Shown: positions 1-5,799 of the stretch, one piece after another | Layout: each line of letters starts with the position of its first letter | Position numbering within the stretch: the stretch's first letter is position 1 | Assembly: GCA_947627125.1 (NCBI GenBank) | Contig: CANQUY010000029.1 | Span: 1 to 15,633, forward strand | Source of the DNA: an uncultured Clostridia bacterium | GTDB lineage: Bacteria > Bacillota > Clostridia > Christensenellales > Borkfalkiaceae | Length of the DNA: 15,633 bases | Direction: 5' to 3' | Notes under the pieces: generated by a model | Told to the model about the DNA's origin: nothing | Databases searched by the model: none | Seen by the model: the letters and a program-made list of their open reading frames with translations, nothing else | Position numbers and translations under genes: made by a program

Positions 1-465
1 GGGCCCGACGGCGTCCGTTTCAAAGCTCTCAACGGGCGATACCGACTTTTTCCCGTCTGAAAAGTTCGCGGTGACCCGCCAATAGTAGACGGTATCGAGG
101 CAGAGATTTGTGATCTCGCAGAAAGTTTCCTCCGTTTTCAGCGAAACCGCGCGGGAGAAATCGGGGTTCATCGCATATTCAAAAGTGTAATCCTTGATCG
201 CGGCGTCCGTCCCCTTCGGCGATGCGCTCCAGTCGAGGCGGAGGCTCTCGGGGCGGCTGAGTTCCTCCTGCCCCTTGGCATATTTCAATATATTGTTATA
301 GTCATCCGCGAGATAGGCGCTTTGGAGCTCTGTATGCAGATCGACTTTCCCGTCGATCTCGGTCAAGTCCCAATCGGCCGAAACTCCCTCGGAGCCGCAG
401 CCGCAGAGCGCGACCACGGCGCAAAGCAGCATGGAAAATACAGCCAAAAGTCCTCTCTTTTTCAT
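1..465 (-). CDS. Lipoprotein with fibronectin type III-like domain (3' part cut off by window edge)
   Basis: The first 155 residues are visible and the stop lies outside the window. The N-terminus MKKRG is followed by a hydrophobic stretch (about residues 6-21) and a lipobox-like L-C-G-C, so Cys23 is the probable lipidated residue: an exported protein anchored on the outer face of the membrane. Residues about 71-151 read as a fibronectin type III-like or phosphatase-N-terminal-like beta domain, with LRLDWS near the start, YTFEYAMNPDFS in the middle and the typical TVYYWRV strand. In Clostridia such a module often precedes a catalytic domain, for instance a tyrosine phosphatase, but that part is not in the window and I do not assign it. 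The ATG is preceded by AAAGGAGA at a good distance. It starts 41 bp after the methyltransferase stop with no convincing promoter between, so it may be read from the same transcript. Confidence 0.8.
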   Translation of the reverse strand, partial: MKKRGLLAVFSMLLCAVVALCGCGSEGVSADWDLTEIDGKVDLHTELQSAYLADDYNNILKYAKGQEELSRPESLRLDWSASPKGTDAAIKDYTFEYAMNPDFSRAVSLKTEETFCEITNLCLDTVYYWRVTANFSDGKKSVSPVESFETDAVGP

Positions 466-472
466 TGATATT

Positions 473-480
473 TCTCCTTT
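473..480 (-). promoter_or_regulatory. Ribosome binding site of the lipoprotein gene
   Basis: AAAGGAGA on the minus strand, seven bases before the ATG at 465. It supports this start for a gene that is incomplete in the window. Confidence 0.75.
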
Positions 481-506
481 CATACGGTATAAATTATTTG
501 TGCGGT

Positions 507-1379
507 TCACTTCTTGATCTTTGCGAGGAAGAAACCCTCATATCGTTCCGTCGGACAGACGCAGACCGTGCCCTCCGCGGATGGTAAGAGAGGGACCCCC
601 TCAAACGCCTGCACGGGTTCAAGGCGGGCGTCCGTCCCCTTCAGCGCACGCATTAGGACCTCCTCATTCTCCCGCTTGAGGACGGAACAGGTGGAATAGA
701 CCATTTCTCCCCCTTTTTTGAGGAGTTTTATCGCCTTTTTGAGCAATTTCTCCTGCAAGACGGCGCATTTTTCCACATAGGCGGCGTCGATACGGGCCTC
801 CCTTTCGGCAGAAACCGTCCCGCTACCACTGCACGGGGCGTCGAGCAGGATCTTGTCGAAGGAGAAAAAGTCGTCGAGGAGGAGTGCGTCGCGCCAGATG
901 GCAGAAACTCTCCCCGCTCCCTGCCGCTGCAGATTGAAAACCAGCCGCTGAAAACGGTTTTTATCCCGCTCGCAGGCGGTGATGAGCGCCTTTCCGTCGG
1001 AGAGGGCCAGAAGCTCCGTCGTCTTTCCGCCGGGCGCGGCCGTCATGTCGAGCACGCTCTCCCCCTCTTTGGGGGCGAGATAGAGAGGCGGAAGCATGGA
1101 TGAAAGGCTCTGGAGATAGATCTTTCCCTCTTCATAGAGCGGTGTATGCCAAAGGTCCTCCTCGCGGATATCCCTCATGATGAGGGCGGAGCTCAACCAT
1201 TCCACCTCTTCAAACGAAAATCCCGCCTGAAAAAGGGCAGTTTTCCCCTCTTCGGCGGGTATTTTTAAAGAATTGATGCGGAGCGTCACGGGACGGGCAC
1301 GGCAATAGCCCGCCTCGATCCTCTCGGTGACGGGTGCGCCGTAATCGGCAAGGAGCAGCGCGTGGAGCCGTTCGTTCAC
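507..1379 (-). CDS. RsmB/NOP2-family RNA (cytosine-5) methyltransferase, short form
   Basis: A SAM-dependent methyltransferase of the NOL1/NOP2/Sun class, which makes 5-methylcytosine in rRNA or tRNA. Numbered from the GTG start (290 aa), motif I LDMTAAPGGKT is at 110-120, the PC-motif cysteine in DAPCSGSG is Cys183, and the TC-motif cysteine in YSTCSVL is Cys231, so both cysteines of the m5C mechanism are present. At 290 residues it is much shorter than the usual Firmicutes members (about 440-470 aa). It ends soon after the catalytic fold and lacks the usual C-terminal RNA-binding/PUA-like region. Target base is unknown. I chose GTG at 1379 because it overlaps the flavodoxin stop as GTGA (translational coupling) and a GGGGA stretch lies upstream. 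The in-frame ATG at 1397 would add six residues but has no Shine-Dalgarno sequence. Confidence 0.9.
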   Translation of the reverse strand: MNERLHALLLADYGAPVTERIEAGYCRARPVTLRINSLKIPAEEGKTALFQAGFSFEEVEWLSSALIMRDIREEDLWHTPLYEEGKIYLQSLSSMLPPLYLAPKEGESVLDMTAAPGGKTTELLALSDGKALITACERDKNRFQRLVFNLQRQGAGRVSAIWRDALLLDDFFSFDKILLDAPCSGSGTVSAEREARIDAAYVEKCAVLQEKLLKKAIKLLKKGGEMVYSTCSVLKRENEEVLMRALKGTDARLEPVQAFEGVPLLPSAEGTVCVCPTERYEGFFLAKIKK

Positions 1380-1849
1380 TTGAGATCCCCGATCCACGCG
1401 TCGATGACGCTCATGGGCGTGACAAGGGTCTTTTCCTCAAATTTGACGTTCAAAATCGGCCCTACGGTCGCGCCGCGGAGGGCCTTTTTGAAGTCGCTCG
1501 GGGTGTGGCCGAGCCATCCGCCGTTCGTCGCAAAGGGATAGACGGTCTTTCCCTTCCAATCGACGCTCTTGAGGAAGGATTTGACGGCGGGCGCGTATGT
1601 ATACCACCAGACGGGAGTGCCGAGAACGATCTCGTCGTACTCCTGCACATTGACGCCCAACGCATAGAGTTGGGGAACATAGCCGCTCTCCACCTCTCTC
1701 TTGCCGAGGCTGACGAGCACGTCATAATCGTCGGGATAGGTCTTGAGCGTGCGGATCTCCGCGATATCTGCGCCGATATCCTTTGCGATCTTCCGCGCGA
1801 TCGACCGCGTGTTTCCGCCGAAGGAATAGTAGACCACAAGTTTTTTCAT
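1376..1849 (-). CDS. Flavodoxin-family protein
   Basis: A 157-aa protein of flavodoxin length. Strand 1 plus the phosphate-binding loop reads YYSFGGNTRSIA (residues 7-18), with the S-x-x-G-N-T pattern that holds the FMN phosphate. GTPVWWYTYAP (77-87) is the second, aromatic FMN loop typical of the flavodoxin_4 type, and FATNGGWLGH (106-115) is the third loop. It should be a cytoplasmic FMN electron carrier or small flavin reductase; its redox partner is unknown. The ATG at 1849 is preferred over an in-frame ATG at 1870 because a strong AGGAGGGG lies directly before it and the longer start would overlap the preceding stop. It is 17 bp downstream of the GTPase-fusion gene and overlaps the methyltransferase start by 4 bp. 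Confidence 0.9.
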   Translation of the reverse strand: MKKLVVYYSFGGNTRSIARKIAKDIGADIAEIRTLKTYPDDYDVLVSLGKREVESGYVPQLYALGVNVQEYDEIVLGTPVWWYTYAPAVKSFLKSVDWKGKTVYPFATNGGWLGHTPSDFKKALRGATVGPILNVKFEEKTLVTPMSVIDAWIGDLK

Positions 1850-1854
1850 GTGTT

Positions 1855-1862
1855 CCCCTCCT
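1855..1862 (-). promoter_or_regulatory. Ribosome binding site that fixes the flavodoxin start
   Basis: AGGAGGGG on the minus strand, five bases before the ATG at 1849. It decides for this start against the upstream in-frame ATG at 1870. Confidence 0.85.
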
Positions 1863-1866
1863 GTTA

Positions 1867-2817
1867 TCAATAAAAGGTCGCCACAGCCTCCTCGTCGGGG
1901 AGAGGCTGCGTATGTTCGGCCTGCAAGATCTTCAGCACGGGTCCCTTGCCGCCATAGAGCTTGTGCGGTTCGATATCCACCCGCGCCGTGATCTCCAGCC
2001 AGTCGTTCGCGCGGACCTGAAAATACGGCTCCCCGATACAGACAAGCCCGTGAAAGGCGATATCGGCCGCACAGCAGGTCATGACGAGCCGACCGATGCC
2101 GAACGTGCCCGCCTTCATCTTTCTGTCGAGGGCGACAATGCCCTTGAAGTGCACCGTCTTTCCCTCGTAGTTGTCCTCCATTTCACGGAGATCGCGGTAG
2201 AAATAGGCAAAGTCCCTGTCCTCGATATGGATAACGGGCGCGTTGATGTCGTAGGGAAGCGGATCCTCGATATCGTCGTATTCCGCCCTGCCGCCGATAT
2301 ATTCATAGACGATATCGGGCCTGCGGGAGGCGGCGCGGACGATCTTGTGGAATTCCTCTTTTTTGAGATTCGGGTTAAAGCGGTTGAAAACCACCATGTC
2401 GGCAAACTGGATCTTGTCGTAGACGAGCTGCCGCATGTTGGCGTTATAGTTGATGAAGCTGTTCGCGTCGAAGAAGGTCATCACCTGCGCGATGAGCCAG
2501 CCGTCGGGCATCGCCTCAAAGAACTTTTGAAGCAGCATCATGCCGTTCCACTCGACGACGACGCGTTCGATATTGTTCTCCCTCGCAATGCGCGTGAGAT
2601 AGGGCACGTTGAGCTTCTCTTCATCCGCCTTGACGACGACGTATTTCCGCACGGCAAAGCGGGAAGGAGTGTATTCCTCCTCCCCTTCCTCGCAGACGAG
2701 AAGAAGGGTCTTTTCGCCCGAATCGAACCGCTCGTCCTCGAATGTTTCCTGAATGAATTTCGTCTTACCCGCATCGAGAAAGCCCAAAAACAGGTAGACG
2801 GGAACCTCTTTCGGCAT
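1867..2817 (-). CDS. Degenerate COG0523 (CobW-like) GTPase fused to a TIGR03943/DUF1980-like C-terminal domain
   Basis: A 316-aa protein with two parts. The N-terminal part resembles its upstream neighbour: a P-loop GFLDAGKT (12-19) and a Walker B-like VEWNG (88-92) where the family has EPSG. It lacks the CxCC metal-binding motif of COG0523 metallochaperones, and the G4 position reads NRFN (145-148) instead of NKxD, so GTP specificity and metal handling may be lost or altered. The C-terminal part (about 218-316) resembles the conserved end of TIGR03943/DUF1980 proteins (YcgQ type): GRLVMTCCAAD (242-252), then a GLV strand, NDWLEITARV (271-280), and a final PDEEAVATFY in place of the usual P-x-x-P-Y-V-Y. 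Those proteins normally accompany a DUF318 permease and are thought to be metal related. Cys248 and Cys249 are possible metal ligands. The start is 3 bp after the previous stop, with GGGGT as a weak ribosome binding site. Assignment of the C-terminal domain is from memory of the family. Confidence 0.85.
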   Translation of the reverse strand: MPKEVPVYLFLGFLDAGKTKFIQETFEDERFDSGEKTLLLVCEEGEEEYTPSRFAVRKYVVVKADEEKLNVPYLTRIARENNIERVVVEWNGMMLLQKFFEAMPDGWLIAQVMTFFDANSFINYNANMRQLVYDKIQFADMVVFNRFNPNLKKEEFHKIVRAASRRPDIVYEYIGGRAEYDDIEDPLPYDINAPVIHIEDRDFAYFYRDLREMEDNYEGKTVHFKGIVALDRKMKAGTFGIGRLVMTCCAADIAFHGLVCIGEPYFQVRANDWLEITARVDIEPHKLYGGKGPVLKILQAEHTQPLPDEEAVATFY

Positions 2818-2820
2818 AAT

Positions 2821-3870
2821 TTACCCCAAAAACAGTGTTTTCAGCTTTTCTTCATCAATATGGCAGCCGATGACGCATAACCTGCCCGTAACGGCGGGCG
2901 CACCCGTGCGGAGATCGGGTTCGCCGGGAACAAAGTCGAAATAGATCCACTCGCTTCCGCCGTTGACATACCCCTTTGCGCGGAGGATCTCGCCGTATTC
3001 TCCCGAATCGAGCGCGGCGAGAGCGTTGTCGAGTTCCTCTTTCGTGAAGGTCTTTGCCGTTTCGACGCCCCAGCTCGTGAAGATCTCGTCGGCGTCATGG
3101 TCGTGATGATGGTGATGGTGATGACATTCGCATTCGCCTTCCTCGTCATGATGATGGTGATGGTGTTCATGCTCCTCTTCTTCATCGTCATCATGATGGT
3201 GGTGATGATGGTGACATTCGCACTCGTCTTCATCGTCATCTTCGTGCGCCTCGGTGGCAAGTTTTTCGAGCTCGGCCTTGAGGCTGTCCGTCTTTTGCAT
3301 GGCGAGGAGAATATCTTTCCCGTCGAGGGCGTCCCAGTCCGTCGTGATGACGGTGACATTCGTCTGCTCCTTCAGAAGGGCGGCCGCCTCCTCCGTCTTT
3401 GCGGGGTCGGCAGTGTGCGAGAGCACGATACAGCTTGCATTCTTCACCTGATCGAGGAAGAATTCGCCGAAGTTCTTCAAATAGACCTTGCACTTCTTTG
3501 CGTCGACGACGGTGCAGAAAGCGTTGAGCGCGCTATCCGGAACCTCCGCACGCTGCACGGCCTTGATGACGTCCGAGAGCTTTCCGACGCCCGAGGGCTC
3601 GATGAGGATGCGGTCGGGATGAAATTCGTTCGCGACCTTTTTGAGGGCCTCTGCGAAATCCCCGACGAGCGAACAGCAAATACAGCCCGAGTTCATCTCG
3701 GTGATCTCAATGCCCGCTTCCTTCAAAAATCCGCCGTCAACGCCGATTTCGCCGAACTCATTTTCGATGAGCACGACCTTTTCGCCGCTGTAGGCCTCTT
3801 TGAGAAGTTTTTTGATGAGCGTCGTCTTTCCCGCGCCCAAAAAACCGGAAAAAATATCAATTTTGATCAT
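2821..3870 (-). CDS. COG0523 / CobW-family metallochaperone GTPase with polyhistidine tract
   Basis: A 349-aa G3E-family P-loop GTPase. Seen: Walker A GFLGAGKT (9-16), the metal-binding GCICC (Cys63, Cys65, Cys66), Walker B EPSG (91-94) and a CobW C-terminal domain (about 263-349). Between the GTPase and C-terminal domains (209-259) sits a very acidic His-rich segment with runs of 7, 6 and 7 histidines and two ECEC pairs, a likely store or sensor for Zn, Ni or Co. The family inserts metals into client enzymes (CobW, UreG/HypB relatives, ZNG1); the metal here cannot be read from sequence, though His-rich versions are often linked to zinc. G4 reads SHTAD rather than NKxD. The gene lies 37 bp after an M29 metallo-aminopeptidase and 3 bp before a divergent paralog, suggesting a joint metal-handling role. 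The ATG at 3870 has AGAAGG upstream. Confidence 0.93.
   Translation of the reverse strand: MIKIDIFSGFLGAGKTTLIKKLLKEAYSGEKVVLIENEFGEIGVDGGFLKEAGIEITEMNSGCICCSLVGDFAEALKKVANEFHPDRILIEPSGVGKLSDVIKAVQRAEVPDSALNAFCTVVDAKKCKVYLKNFGEFFLDQVKNASCIVLSHTADPAKTEEAAALLKEQTNVTVITTDWDALDGKDILLAMQKTDSLKAELEKLATEAHEDDDEDECECHHHHHHHDDDEEEEHEHHHHHHDEEGECECHHHHHHHDHDADEIFTSWGVETAKTFTKEELDNALAALDSGEYGEILRAKGYVNGGSEWIYFDFVPGEPDLRTGAPAVTGRLCVIGCHIDEEKLKTLFLG
3094..3246 (-). repeat. Internal His/Asp/Glu/Cys-rich repeat of the COG0523 GTPase
   Basis: This codes for residues 209-259. The unit ECEC followed by seven His and an acidic stretch occurs twice (216 onward and 246 onward), with an intervening acidic stretch and a further six-His run. 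The DNA shows matching imperfect direct repeats of CAC/CAT and GAT/GAC codons. Mixed codon use means it is not a pure triplet repeat, but such tracts commonly change length between strains. Confidence 0.85.
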
Positions 3871-3907
3871 TTTATGCCTTCTTTTTTTGCGAAATAATGT
3901 CTTAAAG

Positions 3908-5137
3908 TCAGAATACCCAATTGCCGTTCTTAAAGATCGGGACCCTGTCGCCGCTCTTCGTGACGCCGATAATTTCGAGATCCTCGCTCCCGATCATGAA
4001 ATCGACGTGGATCGTGCTGTCGTTGATCCCCTTCTCCTTGAGCTGTTCCTTCGTCATGGTTTCGTAGCCTCTGACGCATTCGTTGAAGCCCCTGCCGAGC
4101 GCGAGGTGGCAGCTTGCATTCTCGTCAAAGAGGGTGTTATAGAAGAGGAGCCCCGTATTGTTGATGGGAGAATCGTAGGCAATGAGGGCGCATTCGCCGA
4201 GCATCTTTGCCCCTTCGTCCATCGAGATCATCTTTTCGAGGAGTTCTTGATTCTTCTTTGCCTTGACTTCAACGACCTTGCCGCCCTCAAAGCGGACGGA
4301 GAAATCCTCGATGAGTTCCCCTTGATAGGAGAGCGGCTTCGTGGAATAGACGATGCCCTCCGCATCCCCCGCCTTGGGCGAGATAAAGATCTCCTCGCTC
4401 GGGATGTTCGGATTGAAGGTTGCGCCCCCGAGCGTTTCCTCGCTCCCGCCGCAGAACTGGCTGCCGTCGATGAGCCCGACTCTGAAATCGGTGCCGTTCT
4501 TGGACTTGTATTCGAGGTAGGCGAGCTTCAGACGGTTGAGATGATCGCACTTTTCGCCGAGTTCATCGTTGTGGCGGTGCCAATCCTTCACGGGGTCGGG
4601 CCCGTCGGCACGGGAAGCGGAAAGGATCGCGTCCCAAAGACGCTCCACGGCGCTGCTCGACGTCGGCGCGTCGGGGAATACCTTCTTGGCCCATGCCTTG
4701 GAGGGCACGGCGGCGATACACCACTGGTATTTGTTCTCCATTTCGTCGCGGATGGGCTTGATGACCTTGGAGCGCGACATTCTGACTGCCGTAAACTTCT
4801 CCTGGTCGAGCCCCTTCAATCCGTCGGGATCCGCCGATTCGAGGTAGAGCATGGCGGGAAGCTGTTCCTTTCTGTATTCGAGCTTCTCGATCTCCCACTT
4901 TGCAAATGCCTCGAGGGATTCCTGCTTCTGGTATTTATAGTGCGTGGTGGTGAGCGGCTGGTAAGACCAATCGACCGTGACCTTCCCCGCACCCGCGCGG
5001 TAAAGTTCCTCTACGACCATTTCCACGAATTCGGGCTGGTCGAGTTCGGCCTGCACGACGACCCACTGTCCCTTTTTGACGTTGATCCCCGTCTTGGCAA
5101 GAAGTTTTGCATACCTTCTGAGCTGAAGTTTGTTCAC
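3908..5137 (-). CDS. pepS: M29-family aminopeptidase (AmpS/PepS type)
   Basis: A cytoplasmic metallo-aminopeptidase of peptidase family M29, 409 aa, the normal length (about 410). The metal-binding and catalytic residues known for this family have counterparts: Glu249 in NIPSEEIF, Glu315 in LGECAL, His344 in CHLALG, His377 and Asp379 in IHVDFMIG. At the position where the family usually has a conserved Tyr after the LG, this protein has GRGF (Phe351). The enzymes use a two-metal site (Zn or Co) and remove N-terminal residues from peptides, with a role in peptide turnover. The start is GTG at 5137 with AAGGAG eight bases upstream. It is first in its transcription unit, directly after a near-perfect promoter, and is followed 37 bp later by the COG0523 GTPase. 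The symbol pepS versus ampS is a family-level choice. Confidence 0.93.
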   Translation of the reverse strand: MNKLQLRRYAKLLAKTGINVKKGQWVVVQAELDQPEFVEMVVEELYRAGAGKVTVDWSYQPLTTTHYKYQKQESLEAFAKWEIEKLEYRKEQLPAMLYLESADPDGLKGLDQEKFTAVRMSRSKVIKPIRDEMENKYQWCIAAVPSKAWAKKVFPDAPTSSSAVERLWDAILSASRADGPDPVKDWHRHNDELGEKCDHLNRLKLAYLEYKSKNGTDFRVGLIDGSQFCGGSEETLGGATFNPNIPSEEIFISPKAGDAEGIVYSTKPLSYQGELIEDFSVRFEGGKVVEVKAKKNQELLEKMISMDEGAKMLGECALIAYDSPINNTGLLFYNTLFDENASCHLALGRGFNECVRGYETMTKEQLKEKGINDSTIHVDFMIGSEDLEIIGVTKSGDRVPIFKNGNWVF

Positions 5138-5145
5138 TTGTCTTT

Positions 5146-5151
5146 CTCCTT
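5146..5151 (-). promoter_or_regulatory. Ribosome binding site for the GTG-started aminopeptidase
   Basis: AAGGAG on the minus strand, eight bases before GTG 5137. It supports the non-ATG start. Confidence 0.75.
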
Positions 5152-5179
5152 CATATAGAATGTAATTGTTTACCCTAAT

Positions 5180-5207
5180 ATTATAACCTATTTTTTTCCA
5201 ATGTCAA
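5180..5207 (-). promoter_or_regulatory. Sigma-A promoter of the aminopeptidase/GTPase operon
   Basis: On the minus strand TTGACA (5207-5202) and TATAAT (5185-5180) are both perfect consensus hexamers, separated by 16 bp. Transcription should start near 5173, giving a leader of about 36 bases before the GTG. It probably drives the aminopeptidase, both GTPases, flavodoxin and methyltransferase genes. Confidence 0.85.
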
Positions 5208-5226
5208 CCGCATAGAGGCAAATCGT

Positions 5227-5254
5227 AAAAAATGGTTTTGAAATTTCATTTTTT
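5227..5254 (-). terminator. Possible weak A/T-rich terminator after nrdG
   Basis: AAAAAATG and CATTTTTT form an 8-bp stem around a 12-base loop, 16 bases after the nrdG stop. The second arm supplies the T tract. The stem is almost entirely A-T, so efficiency is doubtful; it is the only candidate between nrdG and the next promoter. Confidence 0.35.
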
Positions 5255-5264
5255 GGCATTTTGC

Positions 5265-5292
5265 ATAGTACTATGTCAGATATAGTACTATG
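5265..5292. repeat. Tandem palindrome ATAGTACTAT, two copies
   Basis: ATAGTACTATG occurs at 5265-5275 and 5282-5292, each containing the perfect palindrome ATAGTACTAT, with centres 17 bp apart. One copy is inside the 3' end of nrdG and the other spans its stop codon. They lie about 58-85 bp upstream of the -35 box of the aminopeptidase operon. A paired binding site for a dimeric regulator is possible; no regulator is identified. Confidence 0.5.
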
Positions 5293-5786
5293 TTCCCACT
5301 CTCCATTGTCCGCTTTAAATCGAGGACGCGCTGGTTGGAGGAGCCGCGGAACTTGAGGCGAATGTCCTTCAGCTCTTCCACAAAGGGCCCGTCCACGAGG
5401 ATATCGATCTCCTTGAGGAGCTCTTTGACCCCCTCTCCGTCGTCCTCCATAAGCGTTCCGCCGCTGTAGGTGTATCCTGTATAACACCAGACGTTCTTAT
5501 GGGGAAATCTTTGGCGGTACCGTTTTAAGAAAGGAAGGAGCGCGGCTCTGTTCTCGGGTTCAAAGGGATCGCCGCCGAGAAGAGAGAGCCCCGCGATATA
5601 ATCGGGAGAGAGCGCTTCAAAGATCTCCGCCTCCGTTTCCTCCGTAAAGGGCTTTCCATACGAAAAATCCCATGCCACGGCGTTGAAGCAGCCCTTGCAG
5701 CGTCTTCTGCAACCCGAAACAAAGAGGGAGATTCTGACCCCCTCTCCGTTTGCAATATCACATTTTTTGATTTCGGCGTAGTTCAT
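5271..5786 (-). CDS. nrdG: Anaerobic ribonucleoside-triphosphate reductase activating protein
   Basis: A radical-SAM activase of 171 aa that uses a 4Fe-4S cluster and SAM to install the glycyl radical on NrdD. The cluster motif reads C-x3-C-x2-C in SGCRRRCKGCF (Cys26, Cys30, Cys33), and the SAM-binding GGDP is at 71-74. The N-terminus MNYAEIKKCDIANGEG matches the family. An open frame continues upstream to 5891 but that part overlaps the end of nrdD and is Arg/Ala-rich, unlike NrdG, so I start at 5786, 13 bp after the nrdD stop. There is no clear Shine-Dalgarno sequence, so translation is probably coupled to nrdD. Length is within the usual range (about 155-180 aa). Confidence 0.95.
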   Translation of the reverse strand: MNYAEIKKCDIANGEGVRISLFVSGCRRRCKGCFNAVAWDFSYGKPFTEETEAEIFEALSPDYIAGLSLLGGDPFEPENRAALLPFLKRYRQRFPHKNVWCYTGYTYSGGTLMEDDGEGVKELLKEIDILVDGPFVEELKDIRLKFRGSSNQRVLDLKRTMESGNIVLYLT

Positions 5787-5799
5787 GTTGTATGATAGA

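Noticed and set aside
3094..3246. CRISPR-like or satellite repeat at the ATGATGGTG tract
   Set aside because: There are no spacers or constant-length repeats; the pattern is explained by His/Asp codons in an open frame.
3097..3897. Met/Val/Phe-rich plus-strand frame that looks like a membrane protein
   Set aside because: It is the reverse complement of the His/Asp codons of the GTPase linker, so the hydrophobic look is an artefact.
3800..5158. 452-codon plus-strand frame opposite the aminopeptidase
   Set aside because: It covers the whole M29 gene on the other strand, has no ribosome binding site of its own and no recognisable motif. The same applies to the plus-strand frame at 1783-2880.
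5265..5292. The tandem palindromes as NrdR boxes
   Set aside because: They lack the C-w-A-t-A-T core and have 17-bp rather than about 32-bp spacing. The real NrdR pair lies upstream of nrdD.
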